Below, in pieces: positions 22,366-30,926 of a stretch of 34,485 bases of DNA. This stretch comes from an uncultured Verrucomicrobiota bacterium (GTDB lineage: Bacteria > Verrucomicrobiota > Verrucomicrobiia > Limisphaerales > JADLHS01), in assembly GCA_903828255.1 (NCBI GenBank), contig CAIKLQ010000050.1, positions 1 through 34,485 on the forward strand. The letters are read 5' to 3'. Positions within the stretch are counted from its first letter, which is position 1; every line of letters starts with the position of its first letter. The translations under genes and the position numbers were made by a program. The notes under the pieces were generated by a model. That model was not told where the DNA came from. It was given only the letters and a program-made list of their open reading frames with translations, and searched no databases.

Positions 22366-25158
22366 ATGGCAGACTCGCGACATCAATTGATTCTAAGCCC
22401 GCACGGGCGGTTGCTGTGCGAAGCAACAGCGACTGCCGACTCGGGGCAGCCTGAGTGGGGGGAAATCCCGTCGGTTGTACAAGCGTTCGCAAACTCTTCA
22501 GCGCAAGGTTTGCTCGCGCTGGCGGCTTTGCGCAAGGCCGGCAGCACGTTGGCGGTGGAGTTTGTCTTCTGGCGAGCGTTTGCGGAAGCGTATCTCACGA
22601 AACTGGCGCACGCGCCAGAGCCGGCGGAGGGTCAAGTTACCGCTGAGATCGCGCCGCCGGCGGAGTTATTTTTCGATCTCACGCTGCGTATTCCCGCCAT
22701 GCGCGGGGCGGAATACGCGGCACCTGAGGTTTTTGCGAAGCTTTGGGGCGAGTTGGATGCGTTGGCGCGCGAGGAGGCGCGGACCGCCGGCGGCTTGAAG
22801 ACGTGGCTCGGGCGGATCAATCCTGCGCTGCATCTGCTGGGCAAGGTCACGTTTCATCTCGCCGAGAACAAGCGTTCGCCGGCGACGCCGTTCGCGTTCA
22901 TGGCCACTTACACGCACCGACTTTCCGCGGCGGAGAAGCCGGTGCATCTGCCGCTGGCGCGGGCGTTGCAGGAATACGTCGGCGCGAAAAACCAGGCCGC
23001 GTTGCGCTCGCTGCTCGAACCCGTGCAGCGCGCCGCCGAAGGCAGCGCGTGGGTGCGTGACGCGCTTGAAAGCCGGCGTGTGTTTCAGCCGCAGGCGTGG
23101 ACGCCCGCGCAGGCGCACGCTTTTCTGCGCGAAGTCCCCGCGCTCGAAGCCAGCGGCATCATCACTCGCATCCCGAATTGGTGGCAGGCGGGGCGCGGGC
23201 CGCGGCCCAAGGTCAGCGTGCGCATCGGCGATCAGCCCAGCTCCGGTTTCGGCGCGGACAGCCTACTGCAATTTTCGGTCGAGACTTCGCTCGATGGCGA
23301 GCCACTGACGAAGGAGGAATGGCACGCGTTGATGAATTCCACCGACGGCCTCGTGCTGCTGCGCGGTCAATGGGTCGAAGCGGATCGTGACAAACTCAGG
23401 AGCGTGCTCGAACACTGGCGGCAGGTCGAAGCGGGCGTCGCGGGCGACGGCGTGCCGTTCCTCGAAGCGATGCGGTTGCTCGCGGGCGTGCGCTTGGGCG
23501 ACGCGACCGCAGGTGACACCGGCCCCGAGGCTGCGGCAGATTGGTCACAAGTTGTCGCCGGCGGCTGGCTGCGTGAGGCGCTCGAACATCTGCGCCAACC
23601 GGAGACGGCGGCGACGTTTGATCCGAACCAGCATCTTAACGCGCAACTGCGGCCGTATCAGGAAGCGGGCGTGAAGTGGCTGTGGTTTCTGCAAAGCCTC
23701 GGCCTTGGTGCCTGTCTGGCAGATGACATGGGCCTGGGCAAAACCATTCAAGTGATCGCGTTGCTGCTGCGGTTGAAGCATGGCACGGAGCGCGAACCGT
23801 CCCGGCTCGCAGCGGCTCCGAAGTCCAGAGACGCGGGAGAGCAGCCGTCGCGCGCCGACAGCCCCACGCTCATCATCACGCCCGCTTCGTTGATCGCAAA
23901 TTGGAAAAGCGAACTGGCCCGTTTCGCGCCGACTCTCCGCGTCGCCTTCGCGCACCCGTCCGAGACTCCCGCCGCCGAGTGGCGCGACGAGGCCGCCGGA
24001 AAAAAGTTCACGGAAAGGCGGGACGTGATTGTCACCACTTACGGCAACGTGACGCGGCTCGACTGGCTGGCCGCGCGCGAGTGGCGGCTGATCGTCATTG
24101 ACGAGGCGCAGGCGATCAAGAATCCCGGGGCCAAACAAACCCGCGCCCTGAAGCGCCTGCGCGCCCGCGCCCGCATTGCGTTGAGCGGCACGCCGGTCGA
24201 GAACCGCCTCGGCGATCTCTGGTCGCTCTACGATTTTCTCAATCCCGGCCTGCTTGGGCTGGCGCCGGAATTCTCGCGCTACGTCAAAGCCATTCAAGAT
24301 GCCGAGCCGCCGGACTTCGCGCCGTTGCGCCGCCTTGTTCGCCCGTATCTCCTGCGCCGGCTCAAGACCGACCGCAGCATCATTTCCGATTTGCCGGACA
24401 AGACGGAGCTCACCGCGTTTTGCCCGCTGACCAAAAAGCAGGCCGCGCTTTACGAGCGCAGCGTGCGCGAACTCGCGGAGAAACTTGAAGCCACCGAGGA
24501 GGGCATCCAGCGGCGCGGCCAGGTGCTGGCCTTCCTGATGCGCTTCAAACAAATCTGCAATCATCCCAGCCAGTGGCTCGGCGACGCGGCCTACGCGCCC
24601 GACGACAGCGGCAAGTTCCAGCGCCTCGCGGAACTCAGCGAGGAGATCGCGTCCCGGCAGGAGAAGCTGCTGGTCTTCACGCAATTTCGCGAAATGACCG
24701 AGCCGCTGGCCGCGCGCCTCCGCGAAGTCTTCGGCCGCCCCGGGCTGGTTCTGCACGGTTCGACGCCGGTGAAGGAGCGGCAGAATCTCGTCGCGGCGTT
24801 TCAGCGGGATGACGGCCCGCCGTTCTTCGTGCTCTCGCTCAAGGCCGGCGGCACCGGACTCAACCTCACGGCGGCGAGCCATGTGATTCACTTCGACCGC
24901 TGGTGGAATCCCGCCGTGGAGAATCAGGCGACCGATCGCGCTTTCCGCATCGGGCAGAAGAAGAATGTGCTCGTCCACAAATTCGTCTGCCGTGGCACCA
25001 TCGAGGAACGGGTTGACGCGCTTATCTCCGGCAAAAAACAACTCGCCGAAGCCGTGCTCGGTGCGGAAACTGGCGCCGAGTCAATGCTTACGGAAATGTC
25101 GAACGATGAATTGCTGCGCTTCGTGGCGCTGGATTTGAAAGCGTCGGCGGGCGAATGA
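22366..25158 (+). CDS. SNF2-family helicase with DUF3670-type N-terminal domain
   Basis: A 930-residue Swi2/Snf2 ATPase, a double-stranded DNA translocase. The N-terminal half includes a stretch like DUF3670 (about 235-340, IPNWWQAGRGPRPKVSVRIG). The motor has LADDMGLGKTIQV (about 451), DEAQAIKN (about 579), ALSGTPVENRLGDLWSLYDF, SLKAGGTGLNLTAASHVIHF and DRWWNPAVENQATDRAFRIG (about 845-865). It overlaps or abuts the HIRAN gene: an in-frame TTG at 22306 would overlap its stop by four bases; I chose the ATG at 22366 because the sequence before it looks unconserved, with GTG at 22360 also possible. The SWIM gene follows, a pairing common in bacteria. Confidence 0.92.
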   Translation: MADSRHQLILSPHGRLLCEATATADSGQPEWGEIPSVVQAFANSSAQGLLALAALRKAGSTLAVEFVFWRAFAEAYLTKLAHAPEPAEGQVTAEIAPPAELFFDLTLRIPAMRGAEYAAPEVFAKLWGELDALAREEARTAGGLKTWLGRINPALHLLGKVTFHLAENKRSPATPFAFMATYTHRLSAAEKPVHLPLARALQEYVGAKNQAALRSLLEPVQRAAEGSAWVRDALESRRVFQPQAWTPAQAHAFLREVPALEASGIITRIPNWWQAGRGPRPKVSVRIGDQPSSGFGADSLLQFSVETSLDGEPLTKEEWHALMNSTDGLVLLRGQWVEADRDKLRSVLEHWRQVEAGVAGDGVPFLEAMRLLAGVRLGDATAGDTGPEAAADWSQVVAGGWLREALEHLRQPETAATFDPNQHLNAQLRPYQEAGVKWLWFLQSLGLGACLADDMGLGKTIQVIALLLRLKHGTEREPSRLAAAPKSRDAGEQPSRADSPTLIITPASLIANWKSELARFAPTLRVAFAHPSETPAAEWRDEAAGKKFTERRDVIVTTYGNVTRLDWLAAREWRLIVIDEAQAIKNPGAKQTRALKRLRARARIALSGTPVENRLGDLWSLYDFLNPGLLGLAPEFSRYVKAIQDAEPPDFAPLRRLVRPYLLRRLKTDRSIISDLPDKTELTAFCPLTKKQAALYERSVRELAEKLEATEEGIQRRGQVLAFLMRFKQICNHPSQWLGDAAYAPDDSGKFQRLAELSEEIASRQEKLLVFTQFREMTEPLAARLREVFGRPGLVLHGSTPVKERQNLVAAFQRDDGPPFFVLSLKAGGTGLNLTAASHVIHFDRWWNPAVENQATDRAFRIGQKKNVLVHKFVCRGTIEERVDALISGKKQLAEAVLGAETGAESMLTEMSNDELLRFVALDLKASAGE

Positions 25159-25214
25159 ACGGCCGCCGCCGATTAACTCACGAACCCTACTCACCCTCAA
25201 CCCCACACCCACTC

Positions 25215-26087
25215 ATGTCCCGGTATCATTCCTATTTCCCGCCCTACGTCCCCGTCGCCGAACGTCGCCGGCAAGCCGCGCAAGCCGCCAAGAAATTATC
25301 CAAAGGTGGACGCGCGCTTTCGCCCGTGCAATTGACCGGCCGCGCCATCGCCCAGACTTTTTGGGGCAAGTCGTGGTGCGCGAATCTCGAATCCTACAGC
25401 GATTTCGCCAACCGCCTCCCGCGCGGGCGCACCTACGTTCGCAACGGCTCGGTCATTGACCTGCGCCTCGACGCCGGCAAAGTCAGCGCGCTCGTGCAAG
25501 GCAGCAGCCTTTACAAAATTGAAATCGGCATCACCGCGCTGCCGCAGAAAGCGTGGGAACAATTCACCGCCCGTTGCGCCGGCAAAGTCACCAACCTGCT
25601 CGACTTGCTGCAAGGCCGACTCTCGAAGGAAATTCTCCAGGAAATCTCGACGCCCGGCACCGGCCTGTTCCCCGCGCCCAAGGAAATCAAACTGTCCTGC
25701 TCCTGCCCCGACTGGGCCGAGATGTGCAAGCACGTTGCGGCCGTCCTCTACGGCGTGGGCGCGCGGCTCGACGAGAAGCCCGAGCTTTTCTTCACCCTGC
25801 GCGGCGTGGACGTGCAGGATTTGATCACGTCCGCCAGCGCCGCAGCCACCGCGCCCCTGGCCGGCGCTCCCGCCGCCGACACCGCGATTGCCGACGCCGA
25901 TCTCAGCGCCATCTTCGGCGTTGAGGTGGAAACCCCGAGCGCTGCCACGGCACCGGCGCCAGCCAAAATCACCGCGAAATCCCGTGCGCTCAAAAAGCAG
26001 CCGTTGGTGGCGAAGCGAGAGCCAATGTTGAAAAAGAAATTCGCCCCCAAGGCAGTGGCTAAGAAAACGAGTCCAAAGCGGTCGTGA
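25215..26087 (+). CDS. SWIM zinc-finger protein partnered with SNF2 helicase
   Basis: A 290-residue protein. It begins with the family-typical SRYHSYFPPYVPVAERRRQA, continues with QTFWGKSWCANLESYSDFAN, and carries a SWIM zinc finger near residues 162-173, CSCPDWAEMCKH (C-x-C-x6-C-x-H). The C-terminal 60 residues are an Ala/Pro/Lys-rich basic tail likely to contact nucleic acid. SWIM proteins of this kind are usually encoded next to a SNF2 helicase and are thought to form a DNA-acting complex with it. The ATG at 25215 fits the conserved start; an ATG at 25155 overlapping the SNF2 stop (ATGA) would add 20 unconserved residues. Confidence 0.9.
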   Translation: MSRYHSYFPPYVPVAERRRQAAQAAKKLSKGGRALSPVQLTGRAIAQTFWGKSWCANLESYSDFANRLPRGRTYVRNGSVIDLRLDAGKVSALVQGSSLYKIEIGITALPQKAWEQFTARCAGKVTNLLDLLQGRLSKEILQEISTPGTGLFPAPKEIKLSCSCPDWAEMCKHVAAVLYGVGARLDEKPELFFTLRGVDVQDLITSASAAATAPLAGAPAADTAIADADLSAIFGVEVETPSAATAPAPAKITAKSRALKKQPLVAKREPMLKKKFAPKAVAKKTSPKRS

Positions 26088-26091
26088 CTTG

Positions 26092-26202
26092 GATGCCGGC
26101 GCAGTGAGCGTTCACCTTCACCGCAAAGATCCGCCAGGCGCGGAGCCGAAGGTGGAAGGGGTGGTGCATTTTCTGTGCGCCATCAAAGCCCGGAAGGTCT
26201 AA
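26092..26202 (+). pseudogene. Decayed coding fragment, paralogous to one near 15.5 kb
   Basis: The frame ending with TAA at 26200-26202 gives VSVHLHRKDPPGAEPK and CAIKARKV as its end, matching the fragment at 15441-15575 over about 100 bases (shared words include GTGAGC, GCAAAG, CCGCCAGGCGC and CATCAAA). No start codon or intact upstream part is present. It lies between the SWIM gene and the convergent protease gene. Confidence 0.5.
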
Positions 26203-26243
26203 ATCAGCGCCATGGTATGCCCCGAAGCGTGGGTGGGCGCCAA

Positions 26244-28889
26244 CTACTCAACCCTTACCCGGTAGTACTCGCTGGTGGCGCCGCCGAGGGTGATATTGCG
26301 GGTCATTGAGCCAGCTACGCCCGGTAGGTTGGTGTGTGGCGGCAGGCTGGCCCATGTGGCCGGATTCAGGCTGGGCGTTGACTCGATCGTGTAGGGCGCG
26401 GAAGCAGTGCTCGCCCAAGTCAGATTGAGCGTGTTGTTCGATCGGGTGAGAGAGGTGATCCGGAAAGGATTTGTGATCGTGTAGGTGTAAGTCGCAATCG
26501 GTCCGAGGTTGGCGACGGAATTTCCCGGCGCAAGTTTGATGACCACGGTTTTGTTCTTGGGAACGCCGTTGTGGATGATGGTGAGCGGAATGATGAACGG
26601 CGAGGGAGCAAAGCCGCCATAGAAGTTGATGATGCCCTCATGCATCTGGTAGTCCACGCCATATTCCGCAGTGCTGCTGTTGTCAATCCAGTAGGGGAAC
26701 GACTGTAGGCCGGGCCAATTCGTCATTCCCGGAGGGAGGGTCATGACAACCGGAATGCCGACGGTGCCCACGGTGTCGTCGCTGTTCGTTCCGCTGGAGG
26801 TGAAAGCAGTCAGTGGCATTGCCCCGGGAATGTCCACGAAGAAACTCAGCGTGATGACATCGTCCACCACCCGGTAGGGTTTGGGGAAGTCCGAGGACAC
26901 GGTATAAGTCGGGTTGGTGGCGGTGGCGGTCAGCGTCACGAGGGATCCGTCCGCGATGTTCAACTGCCAACCACCGTTGGTGACCAGATAGCTCTGGGAG
27001 CCATCGCTTACCGATAGAGGGCCGTCAGTTGAGCTGTTATAGCCGCGTCCGGCGACATAAACGCCGCCTGAAACGGCGCGGGTGGTTCGCATGCGCGTGA
27101 AGTTGAAGTTCGGGATGTTGGCATTGACCACGGTCGCGGTTCCACCGAGCGAGTTCGTGAACGAATAGCCCAGGTTCATGGCCGCCAGCTTGTAGGTGAA
27201 GTTACTCTTCGGAAGCACGATCCGATATTTCCCGTCCGCGGCGGTGGCGCTGGAGCCCGCGAAGTTGGCTGAGCCGTGCGCAACGCCGGATCGGTAATTG
27301 TTCACGATCGCGCCTTCGAGCGGATAGCCCAGTTCATCCGTGACCAGGCCGGTGATCGTGAGCGGAGCGGCGATCCCGTTGGTCACCGTCACGGTTGCCG
27401 AAGCCGTCCGGCTGCCGCCTTTCATATCGGTGACCGTGCAGCGCACCAACCAATCGCCCTGTTGCGTCCACGAATGGACGGCCTGCGTGCCGGAGGTTGA
27501 ATCGGCACTGAGTCCTCCGAAATCCATCCCTCCGGACTTCGTGGCGTCGTCGAACTCCCAATAGTAAGCCAGCGTATCGCCATCCGGATCAGAGGCCGTG
27601 GCGGTGAACATCTGCGTGATGTTTGACCCCAGAGACACATTCGCGGGCGAAATGGAAATCGTGGGCGCGTGATTGGTCGGGAACGGTCCGAAGTTGACCA
27701 CCACGTCCAGCGACTCGGGCGTGGTGCCGCCTTTCTTGATCGGCGTGACGTGGAGGTTCGCTTCCGTGTCTGAATAGGTGCGGCCGATCTGGAGCGGCGC
27801 GTCGTGCATCGTCGAAAACGTACTATTGCTGGGCCCCCGGCTGTCGGGTGTCATGTCCCACAGGATCGTCGCCCCGCTGGAGCCGCGGGGTGATTCCGCG
27901 CCGTAGCGGACTTCGAGCCCCTGTTGCGACCACTTGGCATCGGGCAGGTTCGTGATGGCCTGGCGGAAGCTGAACCAATAGGTGTAACTCGCATCCCGGG
28001 CGATTCGCATAGCGTAGTCCTTCCCCGCAGCCAACGAACCTTGATCGAACGCGTGAATGCGGTAGAGGCCGGAAGTGTTGGGGGTGATGATGTTGTTGGT
28101 CGTCAACCAGCCTAGTTCATATTTGAAGAACGGATTGGCGTCGCGGTCGGGCGGCGGCGTGGCCGTGCGGCTGTTCTCCTTCCAGCCCATGAGGCAATAG
28201 ACATCGCCGTAGGCTTGGAAGAAGTAGGACCCCGGTTTGGTTGGCGAGTAATAGGTGGCGCGGGAATAACCGTTGGCGTGCTGCAACCCCAGGCAGTGAC
28301 ACAATTCATGAGGTAACGCGGTGAAATAATTGAAGGCGATGACCGCCCTGCCGCCGTCCGACGCCGCGCCGCCCTGTCCGGGGTAGGTCCCGGTGGCGAT
28401 GACATCGAAGTCGTAGTTGGCGCTCTCGTATAGTGCGGCTTGGCCGTTCGTCAGACCAATCGCCCGGGCCCTGGCCCGCACATCGTCCGCCAAAGACCCC
28501 GGCGCGCCCCACGCCGTAATCTTTGAACCCGAAGTGCCCGGCAGGTTGTTCGTGTAATACGTCGTCGCCACCCCGAGGCTGATTTCCGGCAGGATGGTGA
28601 ACTCGACTGAGATCTGACCGTAGGATTGTTTGAGAAAGAAACTGTTTACCTCGGCTGGGATCGTGCCATTGGTCAAAGCATTCCAACCCGTGAACCCGCT
28701 GGCATCGGAATTCGAAGGCCCGACCGCATTGGTGAATCGCACTGGGAGGACGAGAATCTTCTTATGACCTTTGGTCCACGTCGAGGTCGCCGATGCCGCC
28801 AGGCCGGTTTGCGCCAGAAAACCGGACAGGGCTAGCATCAGAATGGACACAGGGCGCAGGCTTCGCCGGATGGAAAATTGGATGGCCAT
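26244..28889 (-). CDS. Secreted metzincin-type metalloprotease with PKD and Calx-beta domains
   Basis: An 881-residue exported protein with signal peptide (about 1-32, ending FLAQTGLAAS). The zinc site is HELCHCLGLQH at residues 194-204, the HExxHxxGxxH metzincin motif, and YCLMGW at 231-236 supplies the Met-turn. Then come a PKD domain (about 415-505, ATASDPDGDTLAYYWEFDD), a carboxypeptidase-regulatory-like domain (about 515-600), a Calx-beta-like domain (about 700-810, EYGVDYQMHEGIINFYGG) and a C-terminal domain ending SEYYRVRVE, of the sort common in secreted verrucomicrobial proteins. It probably degrades extracellular proteins. It resembles M6-type proteases in general layout, but family placement is unsure. 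Confidence 0.85.
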   Translation of the reverse strand: MAIQFSIRRSLRPVSILMLALSGFLAQTGLAASATSTWTKGHKKILVLPVRFTNAVGPSNSDASGFTGWNALTNGTIPAEVNSFFLKQSYGQISVEFTILPEISLGVATTYYTNNLPGTSGSKITAWGAPGSLADDVRARARAIGLTNGQAALYESANYDFDVIATGTYPGQGGAASDGGRAVIAFNYFTALPHELCHCLGLQHANGYSRATYYSPTKPGSYFFQAYGDVYCLMGWKENSRTATPPPDRDANPFFKYELGWLTTNNIITPNTSGLYRIHAFDQGSLAAGKDYAMRIARDASYTYWFSFRQAITNLPDAKWSQQGLEVRYGAESPRGSSGATILWDMTPDSRGPSNSTFSTMHDAPLQIGRTYSDTEANLHVTPIKKGGTTPESLDVVVNFGPFPTNHAPTISISPANVSLGSNITQMFTATASDPDGDTLAYYWEFDDATKSGGMDFGGLSADSTSGTQAVHSWTQQGDWLVRCTVTDMKGGSRTASATVTVTNGIAAPLTITGLVTDELGYPLEGAIVNNYRSGVAHGSANFAGSSATAADGKYRIVLPKSNFTYKLAAMNLGYSFTNSLGGTATVVNANIPNFNFTRMRTTRAVSGGVYVAGRGYNSSTDGPLSVSDGSQSYLVTNGGWQLNIADGSLVTLTATATNPTYTVSSDFPKPYRVVDDVITLSFFVDIPGAMPLTAFTSSGTNSDDTVGTVGIPVVMTLPPGMTNWPGLQSFPYWIDNSSTAEYGVDYQMHEGIINFYGGFAPSPFIIPLTIIHNGVPKNKTVVIKLAPGNSVANLGPIATYTYTITNPFRITSLTRSNNTLNLTWASTASAPYTIESTPSLNPATWASLPPHTNLPGVAGSMTRNITLGGATSEYYRVRVE

Positions 28890-28995
28890 GGTGCGGTATC
28901 ACCCTACGCCACATCGGCGCGAGGGCGACGAGTTGAAAGCAGGTGGCGAACCACAATACCGGCTCAATTTGGCCGCTACCCGCGACTGCGGAACT

Positions 28996-30237
28996 TCACG
29001 CCGTCGCCAGATTCTGTTCCAACACCTTGGATTTGCCTGACGGCGGTTCGGCTTCGTTCGCGGCGGGAGCGTTTTCCAGCACCCGGATGGGTTCGTAGAA
29101 GGTATTCCGTTGCACCGGGGTGCGGCCGGCTTCGCGGATGGCTTTGATCATGTCGGTTTCGGTCTGCAATTGCGGCGAGGTCGCGCCGGCCATGTGGAAG
29201 ATGTGTTCCTCGATGATCGTCCCGTGCAGATCGTCCGCGCCGTAGCTCAACGCCACTTGCGCCAGCTTCGTGCCCAGGCCCACCCAGTAGGCGGTGAGGT
29301 GATCGAAGTTGTCGAGGTAGATGCGGCTCACGGCGAGGGTGCGCAACGCGTCGAAGCCCGTGGGCGGCGTCTTCACCGGGATGGCGTTGTTTTCCGGGTG
29401 ATACGGCAGTGGCACAAAGCCGACAAAGCCGAGCGTCTCGTCCTGCACCGCGCGCAATTGCCGCAAATGATCCACGCGGTCGGCGAGCGATTCGACGTGG
29501 CCAAACAGCATCGTGCAGGTGCTGCGACCGCCGAGCTGGTGCCAGGTGCGGTGAACGTCAAGGTATTCCTCGGCGGATTCCTTGCCCTTGGCGATGGCGC
29601 TGCGGACTTCCTTGCGGAAAATCTCCGCGCCGCCGCCGGTGAGGGAATCGAGGCCGGCGGTTTTCAATTCAACCAACGTCTGCTCGACGGTTTTCTTCGC
29701 GAGCCAGGCGAGGTGCAGGATTTCGATGGCGGTGAAGCATTTCAGATGAAGCTTCGGTAGTGGCACGGGCGTCTCGCCTGGGAGTTTCGGTTCGGGCCGC
29801 ACAGGCGAGACGCCTGTGCCACTACCGTTGAGCGCACTCAACGCCTTGAGCATATCCACGTAGTAACTGAAAGGCAGCGAAGGATGCAGCCCGCCGACGA
29901 TGTGCAACTCCGTAATGCCCAGCTTCAACGCTTCGCGAGCCTTCTCGACCATCTGCGGGATGGTCAGTTCGAAACCGTCGGCGTCGCGCTTCTTGCGGGC
30001 GAACGAACAGAATTGGCAGCTCAGGATGCAGTAATTCGAGTAGTTGAGGTAGCGATTGATGATGTAGCTGGCGCGATTACCGACTTTCTTCTGCCGCGCG
30101 AGATCGGCGATGGCGCCGAGGGCGTTTAGGTCTTTGGATTCAAACAACCGCAAGGCGTCGGCTTCGGAAAGGCGTTCGCCGGCGGCGACCTTGTCGTAGA
30201 GGTCGCGCAATTCGCTGCGTTGGACGAAGAAATGCAC
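28996..30237 (-). CDS. mqnE: Aminofutalosine synthase (radical SAM), menaquinone synthesis
   Basis: MqnE joins SAM and 3-(1-carboxyvinyloxy)benzoate to make aminofutalosine in the futalosine route to menaquinone. The radical-SAM cluster is CILSCQFC with Cys70, Cys74 and Cys77 (413 residues). The segment ELHIVGGLHPSLPFSYYVDM and LHLKCFTAIEILHLAWLAKK are specific to MqnE rather than MqnC. Near the end HMAGATSPQ and IREAGRTPVQRNTFYEP also fit. Between them, residues about 138-163 are an insertion encoded by a palindromic repeat (see 29755-29827), in a position where the family normally has a short loop. The start is a GTG with no clear ribosome-binding site; the upstream 75 bases hold a repeat-like element. 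Confidence 0.92.
   Translation of the reverse strand: MHFFVQRSELRDLYDKVAAGERLSEADALRLFESKDLNALGAIADLARQKKVGNRASYIINRYLNYSNYCILSCQFCSFARKKRDADGFELTIPQMVEKAREALKLGITELHIVGGLHPSLPFSYYVDMLKALSALNGSGTGVSPVRPEPKLPGETPVPLPKLHLKCFTAIEILHLAWLAKKTVEQTLVELKTAGLDSLTGGGAEIFRKEVRSAIAKGKESAEEYLDVHRTWHQLGGRSTCTMLFGHVESLADRVDHLRQLRAVQDETLGFVGFVPLPYHPENNAIPVKTPPTGFDALRTLAVSRIYLDNFDHLTAYWVGLGTKLAQVALSYGADDLHGTIIEEHIFHMAGATSPQLQTETDMIKAIREAGRTPVQRNTFYEPIRVLENAPAANEAEPPSGKSKVLEQNLATA
29755..29827. repeat. Palindromic repeat inserted in frame in mqnE
   Basis: Arms of 26 bases at 29755-29780 and 29802-29827 are inverted copies with a single difference that still gives a G-U pair in one transcript strand; the loop is 21 bases. 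On the mqnE strand the arms read TGVSPV and GETPVPL. I recall such GGCGTCTCGCC-containing elements as common dispersed repeats in verrucomicrobial and planctomycetal genomes. The length keeps the reading frame. Confidence 0.8.
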
Positions 30238-30240
30238 GCG

Positions 30241-30301
30241 GCCAGAGGTAGCAGGATTTGCCAGATTGGGGAAGCGTGTTTGCGGGGTAATTCACTCTGG
30301 C
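30241..30301. repeat. Repeat-like element between mqnE and the PadR-linked membrane gene
   Basis: The 61-base gap is bounded by GCCAGAG at 30241-30247 and its inverse CTCTGGC at 30295-30301, and contains the segment similar to 15404-15440 in opposite orientation. No promoter is evident for mqnE inside it. It may be a small mobile palindromic unit or the remains of one. Confidence 0.4.
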
Positions 30302-30311
30302 GGCAGAGGAT

Positions 30312-30926
30312 CTACTTCGCCGGGAGATGGTTCACCAAAGCAATCAGCGGTATCACCACTGCGATCAACGTGGGGAGCGTGATGAAAATCAGGAACGCCG
30401 TTGTGGAGGCGAAGAATCCCATCCAGGAACTTTTCACGCTGGATTTTCGGAACCAAACGTAAAGGCAGTAAATGAAAGCCAGCAGTGGCGGCACGAACAT
30501 GAAGTTGCCAAGCCCCATCATCATCCGCGTGAAGGCTGGCAATGCTCCATAACCGGTGACCTGATCGACCACGCCAAGTCTCGCCAACATTGCTTGGGTC
30601 ATCTGCGGGAGGTGAAGCGTTCCCCAGAGGAACCAGCAGACAACGCTGAAGAAAACAAGAATCAATCCGTGGACGATCAGGCTCCACGGATTCCGATTCA
30701 CTTTGGCGAACTCCGGCTCCAGTTTCTCTGGACTGCCTACGCGATGAGTTGCGACCAGAAATGATTCCTCGGACGACAACCCCTTACCCTCGAGTTGCGA
30801 CATCGAATCGCAGACGTGCGACTCCAATTCCTTCAGGTTCTCCGCCTTGACCTGCGGGGATTCGCCCAGCCGAGCCAGCCAGTGTTGCAGTGCGAGGTTC
30901 AGATTAAACTCAGAGATGTTTTCCAT
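30312..30926 (-). CDS. Membrane protein paired with PadR regulator
   Basis: A 204-residue protein with a soluble N-terminal helical part (about 1-75; NLALQHWLARLGESPQVKAE, ELESHVCDSMSQLEGKGLS), the type of prefix often found in membrane proteins cotranscribed with PadR regulators. Then come membrane spans near 80-102 (WSLIVHGLILVFFSVVCWFL), 130-155 and 170-200. Its ATG lies 28 bases inside the end of the PadR gene, so the two are translationally linked. The PadR protein probably controls this operon and the membrane protein may sense or relay a signal at the membrane; substrate unknown. A longer open frame upstream overlaps PadR and was not used. Confidence 0.85.
   Translation of the reverse strand: MENISEFNLNLALQHWLARLGESPQVKAENLKELESHVCDSMSQLEGKGLSSEESFLVATHRVGSPEKLEPEFAKVNRNPWSLIVHGLILVFFSVVCWFLWGTLHLPQMTQAMLARLGVVDQVTGYGALPAFTRMMMGLGNFMFVPPLLAFIYCLYVWFRKSSVKSSWMGFFASTTAFLIFITLPTLIAVVIPLIALVNHLPAK

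Noticed and set aside
23545-25041. Long open frame of 498 codons on the - strand
   Set aside because: It is antisense to the clear SNF2 helicase gene and its product is an Arg/Glu/His-rich shadow typical of GC-rich coding DNA.
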